From: Bacteroidota bacterium
Lineage (GTDB): Bacteria; Bacteroidota; Bacteroidia; Chitinophagales; LD1
NCBI GenBank assembly: GCA_947476645.1
Contig: CANJRM010000003.1
Coordinates: 1-64,000 of the forward strand
Reading direction: 5' to 3'
Length of the DNA stretch: 64,000 nt
Made by a program: the position numbers and the translations under genes
Part shown: positions 39,458-49,855 of the stretch, in pieces
Layout of the letters: each line of letters starts with the position of its first letter
Numbering within the stretch: the first letter of the stretch is position 1
Notes under the pieces: generated by a model
What the model was told of the DNA's origin: nothing
Seen by the model: only the letters and a program-made list of their open reading frames with translations
The model's database searches: none

Positions 39458-40108
39458 ATGCCCGAAAATATTGAAGCAGTAATTTACGACATGGATGGGT
39501 TGATAATAGACAGTGAGCCCATTTGGCGCAAAACCGAAATAAAAGTTTTCGCTTCGGTGGGTTTGCAGTTGACCGATGCCGATTGTGCCATGCTCACCGG
39601 TTTTCGGTTTGATGAGGTGATAGATTACTGGTTTCACAAACAACCTTGGGCAGGCAAAAGCAAACAGGAAATTCACGATGAAGTGTTGGATGAAATGGAA
39701 AATGCAATTACGCATCATGCACATCCTATGAAAGGAGTTCACGCTTCGCTCGATTTCTTTAAGCAGAAGAATTTGAAAATGGCAGTCGCATCTTCGTCCG
39801 CCATGCGACTGATTAAAGCCACGGTAAAGAAACTTAAGATTGAAAGCTACTTCGATATTCTGGTTTCGGCAGAGCACGAAACGTATGGCAAGCCAAACCC
39901 CGCAGTTTTTTTGCGCACCGCAGAGATGCTGCAAGTGCGTCCTGAGAATTGTTTAGTGCTTGAAGATTCTTTCAACGGGCTCTTGGCAGCAAAATCAGCG
40001 AGAATGAAATGTGTGGTAGTTCCTTATCCCGAAGATTTTGATAACCCGAAACTGGTTATTGCAGACAGGAAAATAAAATCGCTGGAAGAAATTGGTTTAG
40101 TTCAATAG
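39458..40108 (+). CDS. HAD family hydrolase (beta-phosphoglucomutase/2-deoxyglucose-6-phosphatase-like)
   Basis: EAVIYDMDGLIIDSEPIWR; MAVASSSAMRLI; KPNPAVFLRTAEML; VLEDSFNGLLAAKSA. Confidence 0.93.
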   Translation: MPENIEAVIYDMDGLIIDSEPIWRKTEIKVFASVGLQLTDADCAMLTGFRFDEVIDYWFHKQPWAGKSKQEIHDEVLDEMENAITHHAHPMKGVHASLDFFKQKNLKMAVASSSAMRLIKATVKKLKIESYFDILVSAEHETYGKPNPAVFLRTAEMLQVRPENCLVLEDSFNGLLAAKSARMKCVVVPYPEDFDNPKLVIADRKIKSLEEIGLVQ

Positions 40109-40588
40109 CCGTAAGTAGCGAATCAAATCGGTAGAAGGAACATTAGTAATTCCAAGTGTTCGCATTATAGTTACTAATTGCCCGCGATGGAAAGTGCCGT
40201 GGTTGACCACGTGATAAATAATTCCTTCCACGCTTTCAGAAAACGCATCACCGTTCAGGGTTTTAAAATCAATTTTGCTTTCGAAATACGCTTTGTCTTT
40301 TGTTTCCATGAAGTCTGCAAACTTTTTAGTGTGCTCCAGAAAACCATTCAGACATTCTTCTTTGTTGCCATTGAAATGCTTGCTCGGAAACTCACTCAGC
40401 GAAAGACCTTCAATTCTTTTGAGCCAGATGAATTCAGCATCCCATATATGCAATATGGTTTTGCGCAGCGAAGGAAAACTGCTGATGACTTCCTGCTCAA
40501 AAATATTTTCGTCAACGGTCTTGAGAATTTCTACAAATTTGCCGTTAGCCCACAGATTGAAAGAGAGATGTTGTTGAAGGGTATACAT
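40097..40588 (-). CDS. DinB family protein
   Basis: MYTLQQHLSFNLWANGKFVEIL...HIWDAEFIWLKRI...IIYHVVNHGTFHRGQLVTIMR. Confidence 0.9.
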   Translation of the reverse strand: MYTLQQHLSFNLWANGKFVEILKTVDENIFEQEVISSFPSLRKTILHIWDAEFIWLKRIEGLSLSEFPSKHFNGNKEECLNGFLEHTKKFADFMETKDKAYFESKIDFKTLNGDAFSESVEGIIYHVVNHGTFHRGQLVTIMRTLGITNVPSTDLIRYLRLLN

Positions 40589-40618
40589 AGAGTTGATATT
40601 TAAATGCAAACTTGAAAA

Positions 40619-41827
40619 ATGAAATTGAAACACAAAACGAAAGACGGATTCGCCACCATTACTTCGCAGGATAAGTTTGATGCCGAGATAAAAATCAATC
40701 CGCACGCTTCACCCATTTTTACTTCTTCTACTTATGTATATGAAAGCGCGGAGAAAGCAAAGGCAGTTTTTCAGGGAAAAGAAGAAGCCTTTATTTATTC
40801 GAGATGGAGCCATCCGAATGCCGAATTAGTAGAGAAGAAATTAGAGCAGCTCGAAACTTATGGTTTGAACATAAAAGCAAAAGCACTTGCTTTTTCATCG
40901 GGCATGGGAGCTATCTCTGCCTTGTTTCAAAGTATTTTAAAACCCGGTGATGCTATTTTAGCACAGGGAAATATCTATGGCACTTCGGTTGATTACTTCA
41001 ATCATTACGGTCAGGCATTCGATATTGAAATCATCTATACCGACTTCGGCAAACTGAATGAACTGGAAACTATTTTGAGGAAGAAGAAAAACATAAAACT
41101 GATTTATGCCGAAACGCCTTCGAACCCGACTTTGAATTGCTATGACTTAAAAGCATTAAGTGCATTGGCAAAAAAGTATAAAGCAAAAAGTGCTGTTGAC
41201 AATACTTTCGCTTCACCTTACTTACAACAACCTTTCAAAAGCGGAATTGATTTTGTTGTTCATTCCGGAACAAAATATCTGAACGGTCACGGAACGGGGC
41301 TCAGCGGATTCCTTGTAGGAACCGATGTTGCCTTCATGAAAAAGGAAATCTGGAAAATCAGAAAGTTCAACGGCACAATCTGCGCTCCGTTTGATGCGTG
41401 GTTATTGAACATTGGAATGAAAACACTTTCGTTGCGTATGGAACAGCATTGCAAAAATGCGATGGAAGTTGCAAAATTCTTAGAACAACATCCTGCTGTT
41501 TCTAAAGTGAATTATCTCGGCTTAAAAAATCACCCCAACCATCAACTCGCTAAAAAGCAAATGAAGAATTATGGAGGTGTGCTCTCGTTTGAATTGAAGA
41601 ACGGCTACAAAGCTGGTGAGAAACTGATGAAGAAAATCAAACTCTGTCAACTCACTGCATCTCTTGGAACCATAGATACGCTTATTCAGCATCCGGCAAG
41701 TATGAGTCACTCTTTTGTTCCAAAAGCACAGCGCGAGAAATATGGAATCACCGATGGCTTAGTTCGGTTGAGTGTAGGCATTGAAGATGTGAACGATGTA
41801 ATCAGAGATTTGGAACAGGCTCTATAA
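40619..41827 (+). CDS. PLP-dependent trans-sulfuration enzyme (cystathionine gamma-synthase/methionine gamma-lyase family)
   Basis: SSGMGAISALFQSILKPGDAILA; YAETPSNPTL; SAVDNTFASPYLQQP; VHSGTKYLNGHG. Confidence 0.93.
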   Translation: MKLKHKTKDGFATITSQDKFDAEIKINPHASPIFTSSTYVYESAEKAKAVFQGKEEAFIYSRWSHPNAELVEKKLEQLETYGLNIKAKALAFSSGMGAISALFQSILKPGDAILAQGNIYGTSVDYFNHYGQAFDIEIIYTDFGKLNELETILRKKKNIKLIYAETPSNPTLNCYDLKALSALAKKYKAKSAVDNTFASPYLQQPFKSGIDFVVHSGTKYLNGHGTGLSGFLVGTDVAFMKKEIWKIRKFNGTICAPFDAWLLNIGMKTLSLRMEQHCKNAMEVAKFLEQHPAVSKVNYLGLKNHPNHQLAKKQMKNYGGVLSFELKNGYKAGEKLMKKIKLCQLTASLGTIDTLIQHPASMSHSFVPKAQREKYGITDGLVRLSVGIEDVNDVIRDLEQAL

Positions 41828-41847
41828 AAATTACTAAACCCCAACGA

Positions 41848-42816
41848 ATGAATTTTGGAATTGCTATACACGGAGGAGCGGGAACCATTCTTCGCTCATC
41901 CATGACCCCCGAAAAAGAAAAATTGTTCACTGATGCTTTGCGAACTGCTCTGCAACAGGGCTATGCTGTTTTAGAAAAAGGGGGAAGCGCCCTCGATGCC
42001 GTAGAAACTGCTGTACGCAGTTTAGAAGATTGTCCGCTGTTTAATGCGGGTAAAGGTGCTGTGTTCAACAACGCAGGAACACACGAAATGGATGCGAGCA
42101 TCATGAGTGGAAAAGATTTAAGTGCCGGTGCGGTGAGTTTGATTAAGCATGTCAAGAATCCTGTTTCATTAGCGCGCGCTGTAATGGAAAAAAACGAACA
42201 CGTTTTTCTTTGCGGTGATGGTGCCGAAGATTTTGCGAAACAAATGAACCTTGAATTTGCCGGTGATGAATATTTTTATGATGCGTTTCGGTTTGAGCAA
42301 TGGAAGAAAGCGCAGGAAACGGAAGGAAGTTTTTTAGACCACAATATAGAGACACAAGACACAAGACACAAGACACAAGACAATCCAAACGACAAGAAGT
42401 TTGGGACAGTAGGGGCGGTGGCTTTAGATAAGGATGGTAATCTTGCTGCCGCTACTTCAACAGGTGGAATGACGAATAAAAAATTCGGACGTGTTGGCGA
42501 CTCACCTATTATTGGTGCGGGCACTTATGCCAATAACAACACCTGCGCTATCTCCTGCACGGGTCACGGAGAACTATTTATTCGTTCAGTCGTGGCTTAC
42601 GATATTTCTGCTTTAATGGAATACAAAAATCTTTCGCTGCGCGAAGCGTGTGAAGAAGTGGTGATGAAAAAACTCGTAAAGATTGGTGGCGAAGGTGGCT
42701 TAATTGCCATTGACAAACACGGCAATATCGAATTGCCTTTTAACTCAGAAGGAATGTACCGCGCTATGAAAAGCAGTGGTGGCACAGAGAAGGTAGAGAT
42801 TTATAAGAGCATTTAA
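41848..42816 (+). CDS. Isoaspartyl peptidase/L-asparaginase (Ntn-hydrolase)
   Basis: FGIAIHGGAGTI; FNAGKGAVFN...MDASIMSG; autoproteolysis site KKFGTVGAVALD; STGGMTNKKFGRVGDSPIIGAGTYA. Confidence 0.95.
   Translation: MNFGIAIHGGAGTILRSSMTPEKEKLFTDALRTALQQGYAVLEKGGSALDAVETAVRSLEDCPLFNAGKGAVFNNAGTHEMDASIMSGKDLSAGAVSLIKHVKNPVSLARAVMEKNEHVFLCGDGAEDFAKQMNLEFAGDEYFYDAFRFEQWKKAQETEGSFLDHNIETQDTRHKTQDNPNDKKFGTVGAVALDKDGNLAAATSTGGMTNKKFGRVGDSPIIGAGTYANNNTCAISCTGHGELFIRSVVAYDISALMEYKNLSLREACEEVVMKKLVKIGGEGGLIAIDKHGNIELPFNSEGMYRAMKSSGGTEKVEIYKSI
42350..42383 (-). repeat. Heptamer repeat (AGACACA x4 + partial) inside the asparaginase reading frame
   Basis: agacacaagacacaagacacaagacacaagacaa; reverse complement of GTCTTGT unit. 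Confidence 0.92.
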
Positions 42817-42828
42817 AAAAAATGCTCT

Positions 42829-45800
42829 CTACCGCACTATCACCATCTTCCCAAAACCCTTCTTGAAGTATTTATCGAAACTTTGGCTCATGTGGTCCAT
42901 TTCTTTATCGTCCATGCGAATGGAAACGGTGTAGAAATATACCCCGTTGGCAAGCTGGTCGCCATACTGGTCTCGACCGTCCCAGGAGTATTCGGTAATG
43001 TTAGTGCCTATGTGCAGTTGCCCGAGCTCTTCTTTAAAAATTTCCTTTACCACAATGCCGCGGATGGTCATTATCTGAATTTTCATAAAGTCGGGAACCT
43101 CGGTGCCTGTGAGTGTAAACACAAATTTGGTGGATGTGGTAAACGGATTAGGATAGTTGAGGATGTTCGTAATCATCGGTTTGTTGATGATTTCGAAATC
43201 AATTTTGTAGTCGTAGAACACGTTGCCTTCGTAGCGGTTAACCGTGGTGCTACTGTTGTTTCCGCTGCGGTCGCGGTCTTTTACCATCAGTTCATAAACA
43301 CCGTCACTCAGAGCAGAAATAAAACCGGGCTTGAGTTCAATTTGCGCTTTGTTGCCGTGGTTGAGGTGGGTAGAATCTGCCGGATAGAATTTCATAATCA
43401 CATCATCGAAACTCATTCTGCGCGGGGTGGTTTCATTCGGATATTTTAGATACACGTTCACCAGCAATGTATCGTTCAAAGCGAGAAATTTGTTTTCGTC
43501 CTTCAGTATAATGAGAATGTTTGGTTTGGCAGAAACAATATCGCCATTGAGAATATGCTGGTTATCGAAGGTAACATCGAGCAGCGGATTTATTTTATCG
43601 GAAACGCTGGTGAAGTTAATCTCGGCAATGTTGTTGAAATGGTATTGTTCAATCTGGTCGTTATCGGGGTTGGCTTCAATAATCAGTTTGTCGAGCCCGT
43701 TGAAATTAGCTCCGCTTACGGGTTTATCAAAAACCAGAATCATAGTATCTAATCCGCCAAGTGTATCTTGCCTGATAGAGAAATTCTGATTATTGAACTG
43801 CGCATCGCGCAAAACATATTTGGTAAGCATGCTGTCCATACGCACATCGGTTACATTTTCCAAAGCAATTTCCACATGAAGGTTCTGCCCGAGGTTTACG
43901 GGACTGTTTATAGCAAAATGTGCAGCAGGATTAATGGCGGCTTCAGGTGGCTTTTTGTAGAGCACTCGCCAGTAAGTTAACTGTGCAGGTGTGCGTAGAG
44001 CATCATCAGTAGTATGCAATCGAAGTTTTAAATAAGGAAACTGCGAAGCGAGAATGGTATCGGCACCGAAGAAATAAAGGTTGGAATCGGCAGTGGTTCG
44101 CAGAATGGTATCGAAGCCGCTGGTGTTTATGCCAATAATATCAAGCGAGTCTTTATCTGTTGCCTGATTTTGGAACGAGGTGCGTTTCCAATGCACACTT
44201 CCCCAACTTACCGCAGGACCAATTTTAGGCGTGCTGAAGAAACCGGTGTTCCAGTTGCCTACGAAGTTGATGGAAGTATCAAGCGGTGTTGAGTATCCGT
44301 TTTTATAAGCTGTAAGACTCGGATATGCCAGATTACCTTTTTGTGTAAAGAAAACAAGCGGACCGTTCAATGAAGTATCGGCAAAATTTTGTGCCTGCAC
44401 AAAACCGAGCGATTGCAACGAAGTAACAAGCGTAGCATCCCAACTGGTGTAAGGAACCTGATTAACCGAATAAATAAGCACGTAGAAATTATTGGGAATA
44501 GCATCTATGAAACGCTTAATGGTGGTTGACCACGGCTCGTTGAAATGCCCGGGGTTTGTTCCCTTAGTTAAGAAATCGAAACCCGCCTGACGGTAATACT
44601 GACCCGAACAATGAATGTTGTAGAAGTTATCGCCAAAATTATCGCCATTGTTATTGTAGCTGTAAAGCGGTACTCCCGTTACGTTATCAATTACCGCAAA
44701 AGTTAAACCTGCTGTGTAACCAATGCTTCCGCAATTTCCCATGCGCCAACGGTATTCGTTGTAGTTGTTGTAATCCCAACCCAGGCTTTCAAAATTCGGA
44801 TTGTTCGCAAAGCCATTTCCGGTTTTTACATGAATGTTGTTTACGCTTGGCGGATATTTGAACACACGATCGGTATCTAATTTTAGATTGGTGTAATCAT
44901 CTTTCTTCCACTGAAAATAATGCGATTGATTCCAACCGGGAAACTCATCTTTCAAATAAATGAACGAACTGTAATGCCATGCCGCACCGGCAGAATCTTT
45001 CTGCACGCGCCAGTAATAAACGGTGCTGTCTTTAAGTGTAATCGTTGTTGGAAAATGAACTACTCCCCCACCCTGAAACACGCTTCCTGTTTGAAGCGGT
45101 GCGGCAAAGAGTTCAGAAGTATCCATTTCAAATTTATAGTTGCGGGCTATAGCAAACGGATTAACCGTTGATGCTTTCAGTATTACTCCTTGCTTAGGCA
45201 CAATCGCAAATTCATAAGGGTAAATAGGAATGATATCATCGTTTTGAATGTAGATAGAAACAGGTGCAAGCAAACCGTTGTTGCCTTCTGCCATTTCATC
45301 AATCTTAAAATCGGCTTCTACATAAGGTTCAAAAAGATTTTGCCCGTAACCCAGCGTTGAAATATTTACAGGAAGTTTAAACGCAACCGTATCTATGTAA
45401 TAAGGTGCCTTTACCATGATGCGATAGTTATATGAAACGGGGCTTCCGTTGCCATCAAACAAAGTGCGTTTCAAGGTAACGGCAATAGAATCTTTAATCG
45501 CCTTGCCAAGATTGGTAATAATCAGATTCACCTCAAATGAATCGGTGCCGGGTTGAATAGTGCCTGGAGTAAAGAAAACCGATGAGCCGTCAATAGCGTA
45601 ATCGGGTTTAGGATATTGATTCACTTTCAAACCCGGGTCGCCATGCAAAGTCATTTCATACGCCACCATCATATCGTTATCGCTGTTGTAATTAATAGAG
45701 TTGGTATACAAATACGTGAGCGCGTTTTGGACTGCTTTACCAAGCGGCATAGTGTAAGATGAATCGCAAACTTTTTGATAAACCTGTGCTGAGAAATTAT

Positions 45801-47943
45801 ACAAGCCACTGGAAGTGGAAAGACTGGAAGTAGCCATAAATGCAATAGCCCCTTTCTCGCTTCCTAAAACGAAACGCTCACTATAACCTTGCCCTGCATC
45901 ATGAATAAAACCTGAGAAACATCCGTTGGAAAGTATCACAGGATATTTACCCTGATTAGTATAATTCTCGGGCTCATCAATACTGAAATCAAACGCGCCT
46001 GTAGCCGAGTGACCAAAGAATGTAATCCACGAAACGCCTTCATTTATTTTGTTGCGAATGATTTGCGATTGCGACAAATCAATCGGGTCGGTTGAGTTTT
46101 TAGAGAAGGCAGTAATATGCGCACCCCATTGCGTATCTACAGCAATAGTTGCGTAGTTCAGTAAGTAATTTCTGAAATTAGTTTGTTCAACGTTCGATGT
46201 TCCTCCGCTGAAATGCAGAATTTGTTTCTGCCATATTTTAGGAGCAATGGCTTGTGCAAAATCATAACTGTTTTGTTCAGCTTCGTATTCTCTAATCTTA
46301 TCGAGGTAGTTTTTTACATCGGTTGCATTTTGTGCAGCTAGCCTTCCAATAGCCAGTTTAGGAAAATCACTTTGACGCGCAGCTGCCAACATATTATCGG
46401 AACCGGGGAAACCGAAAGTAGGAACTAAACATTGGTTACGTGCAGCTGCGTTAGTGCGAACAAATTTTGATTCGCGCCCTTTGCCTATAATGAAAGTATA
46501 CTTTGGTTTAAGCACCCAAGTGCTCGTAGCATAGTTTATAAAATTACGAATCGCCAATGGCGATTTGCGAATACCGTAACCAAACTGGTCGTAGAGCAAA
46601 TCAATATCTACGATTCGCGGTTGCTGATACTTCGCTTCGCGATATGCACGGTAATCTTCCACGTAATTGTGACCCGTGCCATCGTTCAATAAAGAACTGC
46701 TCGTGATAATTACATACTCACTTTGATTAGTGGTGTTTGAATAGTCAACAAACGTTACGGGCGTAATTTGTGTAACGGTGTTGTATGCCGAGGCATCTCC
46801 CGAGCGCAAATACATTTCGCGGTCAACTGTTGATTGAAGCAAATGAAACTTCATAGGCGCACTGCCCGCAGGTTGCGCAGATTTATAAACGTAACCATTG
46901 GTTAAATCGTAAAGAACAGGTTGAGTGCCGTTATCGTTGTAGTTGTTTACTTCTACATAGCTTGAAGCGCCTGCTGCGGCTGAAAAAGAAAAAGTGTTTC
47001 CTGCATCGGCATCAAAATCGCGCGGGTAATCAATTTCGAGATAGCCCACAATATTTTGTTTCTGACTAACCGAAGCATCGGTAGCTACGTAAGTGGCAGT
47101 ATTGTTTCCGTTGTTGAGCTGCGAAACAGGAATGCTGACGCTCAGTTTATTCAACTGAAAACCATTGTGAAACTGGTTCGACACAATCGGATTTCCGTTC
47201 CACGAAATATTTACGTTGTGATTTTCGAAGTTTGAATTGTTGGCGTAGTTTGTTTTGAAAACTGCCGTGGGTCCGCTGGTGTATACATGCGGAGTAGCTA
47301 CAGCAAAATCCTGATTGTTGTGATTGAAATAAGCAGAGAACGCATAGCCCTCTCCTGTTTCATAGAGAGATTTGTAAACCTCTTCACTAATTCCGCCCGA
47401 TGTTACCGTGTAATATTTGCCATCGTAATAACTGCCCGTTGGGTAATTGACAATTTGCTTTTTGATGAAGTAGTTCTCTTTTGACGGCAGTGGCAGCAAC
47501 AAACTATTCGGCACATCAGTGAAGCGCGGATTGTTTCCACCGGGATTGATAGACAGAAAATAAATCGAAGTATCGGTAAACAAGCTTGTGTTCTGATTAA
47601 TTTGGTCATCGGCTGTGCGATAGAGCAAACTGTCTATGTAACCTTTGTTTCTTTCGCCATAAAATTCAATGTAGTCAGTACTACTAAGCGGACTTACTCC
47701 TGATGAAACATAAATAGGAATAGTTTGTCCGTTGTGATGAATCACAAAACTTGAACCTGTAACAGAACCAAGGTTTGGAATTACAGAAGAAAGATACGAA
47801 CCATTGAGGCGGTAAAGCCCGTCTTGCGTAACTTTTATTTTGTAGTAAACATGAGCCGTGTTTATCCATTCATTACCAAACGGCTGCGCCCGAAGCGCAA
47901 AACCAAAAACAGTAAAAGAAAAGAAGAGTAGAAGTTTCTTCAT
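42829..47943 (-). CDS. C25-family cysteine peptidase, putative T9SS sortase PorU2-like
   Basis: WITFFGHSATGAFDFS ... PVILSNGCFSG (His/Cys of C25); C-terminal FlgD-like NYPNPFTTSTKFVFTL. Confidence 0.85.
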   Translation of the reverse strand: MKKLLLFFSFTVFGFALRAQPFGNEWINTAHVYYKIKVTQDGLYRLNGSYLSSVIPNLGSVTGSSFVIHHNGQTIPIYVSSGVSPLSSTDYIEFYGERNKGYIDSLLYRTADDQINQNTSLFTDTSIYFLSINPGGNNPRFTDVPNSLLLPLPSKENYFIKKQIVNYPTGSYYDGKYYTVTSGGISEEVYKSLYETGEGYAFSAYFNHNNQDFAVATPHVYTSGPTAVFKTNYANNSNFENHNVNISWNGNPIVSNQFHNGFQLNKLSVSIPVSQLNNGNNTATYVATDASVSQKQNIVGYLEIDYPRDFDADAGNTFSFSAAAGASSYVEVNNYNDNGTQPVLYDLTNGYVYKSAQPAGSAPMKFHLLQSTVDREMYLRSGDASAYNTVTQITPVTFVDYSNTTNQSEYVIITSSSLLNDGTGHNYVEDYRAYREAKYQQPRIVDIDLLYDQFGYGIRKSPLAIRNFINYATSTWVLKPKYTFIIGKGRESKFVRTNAAARNQCLVPTFGFPGSDNMLAAARQSDFPKLAIGRLAAQNATDVKNYLDKIREYEAEQNSYDFAQAIAPKIWQKQILHFSGGTSNVEQTNFRNYLLNYATIAVDTQWGAHITAFSKNSTDPIDLSQSQIIRNKINEGVSWITFFGHSATGAFDFSIDEPENYTNQGKYPVILSNGCFSGFIHDAGQGYSERFVLGSEKGAIAFMATSSLSTSSGLYNFSAQVYQKVCDSSYTMPLGKAVQNALTYLYTNSINYNSDNDMMVAYEMTLHGDPGLKVNQYPKPDYAIDGSSVFFTPGTIQPGTDSFEVNLIITNLGKAIKDSIAVTLKRTLFDGNGSPVSYNYRIMVKAPYYIDTVAFKLPVNISTLGYGQNLFEPYVEADFKIDEMAEGNNGLLAPVSIYIQNDDIIPIYPYEFAIVPKQGVILKASTVNPFAIARNYKFEMDTSELFAAPLQTGSVFQGGGVVHFPTTITLKDSTVYYWRVQKDSAGAAWHYSSFIYLKDEFPGWNQSHYFQWKKDDYTNLKLDTDRVFKYPPSVNNIHVKTGNGFANNPNFESLGWDYNNYNEYRWRMGNCGSIGYTAGLTFAVIDNVTGVPLYSYNNNGDNFGDNFYNIHCSGQYYRQAGFDFLTKGTNPGHFNEPWSTTIKRFIDAIPNNFYVLIYSVNQVPYTSWDATLVTSLQSLGFVQAQNFADTSLNGPLVFFTQKGNLAYPSLTAYKNGYSTPLDTSINFVGNWNTGFFSTPKIGPAVSWGSVHWKRTSFQNQATDKDSLDIIGINTSGFDTILRTTADSNLYFFGADTILASQFPYLKLRLHTTDDALRTPAQLTYWRVLYKKPPEAAINPAAHFAINSPVNLGQNLHVEIALENVTDVRMDSMLTKYVLRDAQFNNQNFSIRQDTLGGLDTMILVFDKPVSGANFNGLDKLIIEANPDNDQIEQYHFNNIAEINFTSVSDKINPLLDVTFDNQHILNGDIVSAKPNILIILKDENKFLALNDTLLVNVYLKYPNETTPRRMSFDDVIMKFYPADSTHLNHGNKAQIELKPGFISALSDGVYELMVKDRDRSGNNSSTTVNRYEGNVFYDYKIDFEIINKPMITNILNYPNPFTTSTKFVFTLTGTEVPDFMKIQIMTIRGIVVKEIFKEELGQLHIGTNITEYSWDGRDQYGDQLANGVYFYTVSIRMDDKEMDHMSQSFDKYFKKGFGKMVIVR

Positions 47944-47946
47944 GCA

Positions 47947-49056
47947 CTAATCCTTTATCTTTTTGTTGATGTCGAGGCGAAGGGAGATAACGTGCGAATA
48001 CAAACCGGCACCGCCATCTTTATCTTTAATGGTAGTAAGGTTCGTTAAGGCATAATCCAACGAAATGATTTTGATATGCACGCCTGCTCCAATATTTGGC
48101 GAAACCGTAAAACGTTTTTTGCCTACTTCATCGGTGGCGCGTTGAAGGTTGCCAACTCCCGTGCGAATGCATACATCAATATTTTTTGCAGGAACATATT
48201 TAAGTTCTAAGCCCACGGTCATGTCCACGCTTATCGGTTTGCCCGCTATCAAAACATTTCGTTTGCCATCGGTAGTCAATCCAAAATTGATTTCAGGGGT
48301 AATGAAAAACTTGTCTTTGATATTGCCTTCGTAAGCAGCACCAATCAAAAACATAGGCGTAGTAATTTCCAAACTGTTTTTAGGAAGTTCATTGTTGGTT
48401 TGCAACAACACTTGCTTTTCAGCATCGGTGAAAGTGATGTTCCATGAGCAGAAAGTAGAAGTGATATCGCGTGCCATAAAACCAATGCGCCAGTTTTTGA
48501 TGCGATACTGCAATCCTAAATCAATTCCGAAACCAAAAGCCTTGGCAAACTTTCCGATCTGACGATAGAGAACTTTTGCTGTTCCGCCAATGCTCAAACC
48601 TTTTACCGGGAGTTGTTGTGCGTAATGCAATTGAAAAGCATAATCAGCCGCGCTGAACGAAGTGATTTTTGTATAGTCAACACTTCCATCGGGTTGAACA
48701 AGGAATAAAGTGTTTGGAATATCATCAATACCGAAACGCGTAAACGAAAAACCAATCACGCGTTTGTGGTCCTGGAAAGGAACAGCGAATGCCACATAAT
48801 CGTATTTGGCAATGCCTGCAAAATATTCCGAGTGCATAATACCAGCCTGAAACGTGTTGGAGATTTGCACCAAGCCTGCCGGATTATAGTAACTGGAGTA
48901 AACATCGGAGGTAGTGGCTACCTGAGCATTTGCCATAGCCAAACCGCGCCCGCCAACACCTATCTGCAAAAACTCGTTGCTGTATTTACGAACGGTTTGC
49001 CCAAACAAACAATTAGCTGTAACAATAATGAAAGCGAGGATGGTGGTTCTCTTCAT
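47947..49056 (-). CDS. PorV/PorQ family outer-membrane protein
   Basis: SNEFLQIGVGGRGLAMANAQVATTSDVYSSYYNPAGL; adjacent to the PorU2-like gene. Confidence 0.85.
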   Translation of the reverse strand: MKRTTILAFIIVTANCLFGQTVRKYSNEFLQIGVGGRGLAMANAQVATTSDVYSSYYNPAGLVQISNTFQAGIMHSEYFAGIAKYDYVAFAVPFQDHKRVIGFSFTRFGIDDIPNTLFLVQPDGSVDYTKITSFSAADYAFQLHYAQQLPVKGLSIGGTAKVLYRQIGKFAKAFGFGIDLGLQYRIKNWRIGFMARDITSTFCSWNITFTDAEKQVLLQTNNELPKNSLEITTPMFLIGAAYEGNIKDKFFITPEINFGLTTDGKRNVLIAGKPISVDMTVGLELKYVPAKNIDVCIRTGVGNLQRATDEVGKKRFTVSPNIGAGVHIKIISLDYALTNLTTIKDKDGGAGLYSHVISLRLDINKKIKD

Positions 49057-49715
49057 AATTTATTATTCAAAATTTCCTGCCAGCTATAACGCAAACGGGA
49101 ATCTATATTGTGCAAAGCAAGGACAAATTTCCTTTTTTCTTCTTCGGTGAATTCTGTTTTTGTGGCTGAAGCATAAATGCGGCTCAGACCGGTTACAATA
49201 TTTTCCAATTCGTTAAACAAGAACAAAAATCGCTTCTGCCTGAAAAACTGAAATTTAGAGAAAAAACTTTGTCCCGCAACCTCCAATGAATGAAGTGCGA
49301 AGTATTGCTCAATAATTTTCTCATCAACTGCGTTGATGCAGTCATAATATTTCAAACAAACTTCTTCGTTCTGCAAAACGATTTGGCGATCAATCATCAA
49401 TTCAACAGCCAGATGCGCAATAACAGACAAACGAAGTTTTTCCCGGTTCAGATTTTCTTTCAAAAAACAATCTACTGCCGCTGATACCTGTTCTGCAAAC
49501 AAAGGCGATGCATGAAACCATTTATCACCGGCATAATGTTGAACGATGCCTCTGTGAATCTGTTGCAGGTTTTCATTTTGTGGCCAAGAGGAATGCTTTA
49601 ATTGCGAATTGTAAATGCGGGTGAAGCCGGTGGCAAAATCGGGAATGGAGAGTGCTGCTACAAAGAGCGGGTTTTCATTGGGTAATTCAGCGTAAAAATG
49701 AGAGAGAAAGTGCAT
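49053..49715 (-). CDS. Hypothetical protein, ACP-phosphodiesterase-like N-terminus
   Basis: MHFLSHFYAELPNENPLFVAALSIPDF; IHRGIVQHYAGDKWFHAS. Confidence 0.6.
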   Translation of the reverse strand: MHFLSHFYAELPNENPLFVAALSIPDFATGFTRIYNSQLKHSSWPQNENLQQIHRGIVQHYAGDKWFHASPLFAEQVSAAVDCFLKENLNREKLRLSVIAHLAVELMIDRQIVLQNEEVCLKYYDCINAVDEKIIEQYFALHSLEVAGQSFFSKFQFFRQKRFLFLFNELENIVTGLSRIYASATKTEFTEEEKRKFVLALHNIDSRLRYSWQEILNNKL

Positions 49716-49855
49716 GAAATATTTTCGGTTTCTATAAGCGAGAATACAAAATGTGGGAATGTTTAGCGGTAAAATAAAAGGAAAAGGTTGTGAAAATATT
49801 CCTTCGTACCTTACAAAACTTACTTCTCGGTTCGGCTTTTTTATTTTCGCTCCAC

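Noticed and set aside
38621-39934. 437-aa version of the TerC protein
   Set aside because: The N-terminal ~170 aa are antisense to the HAD hydrolase gene and not TerC-like; the real start is probably TTG at 39418.
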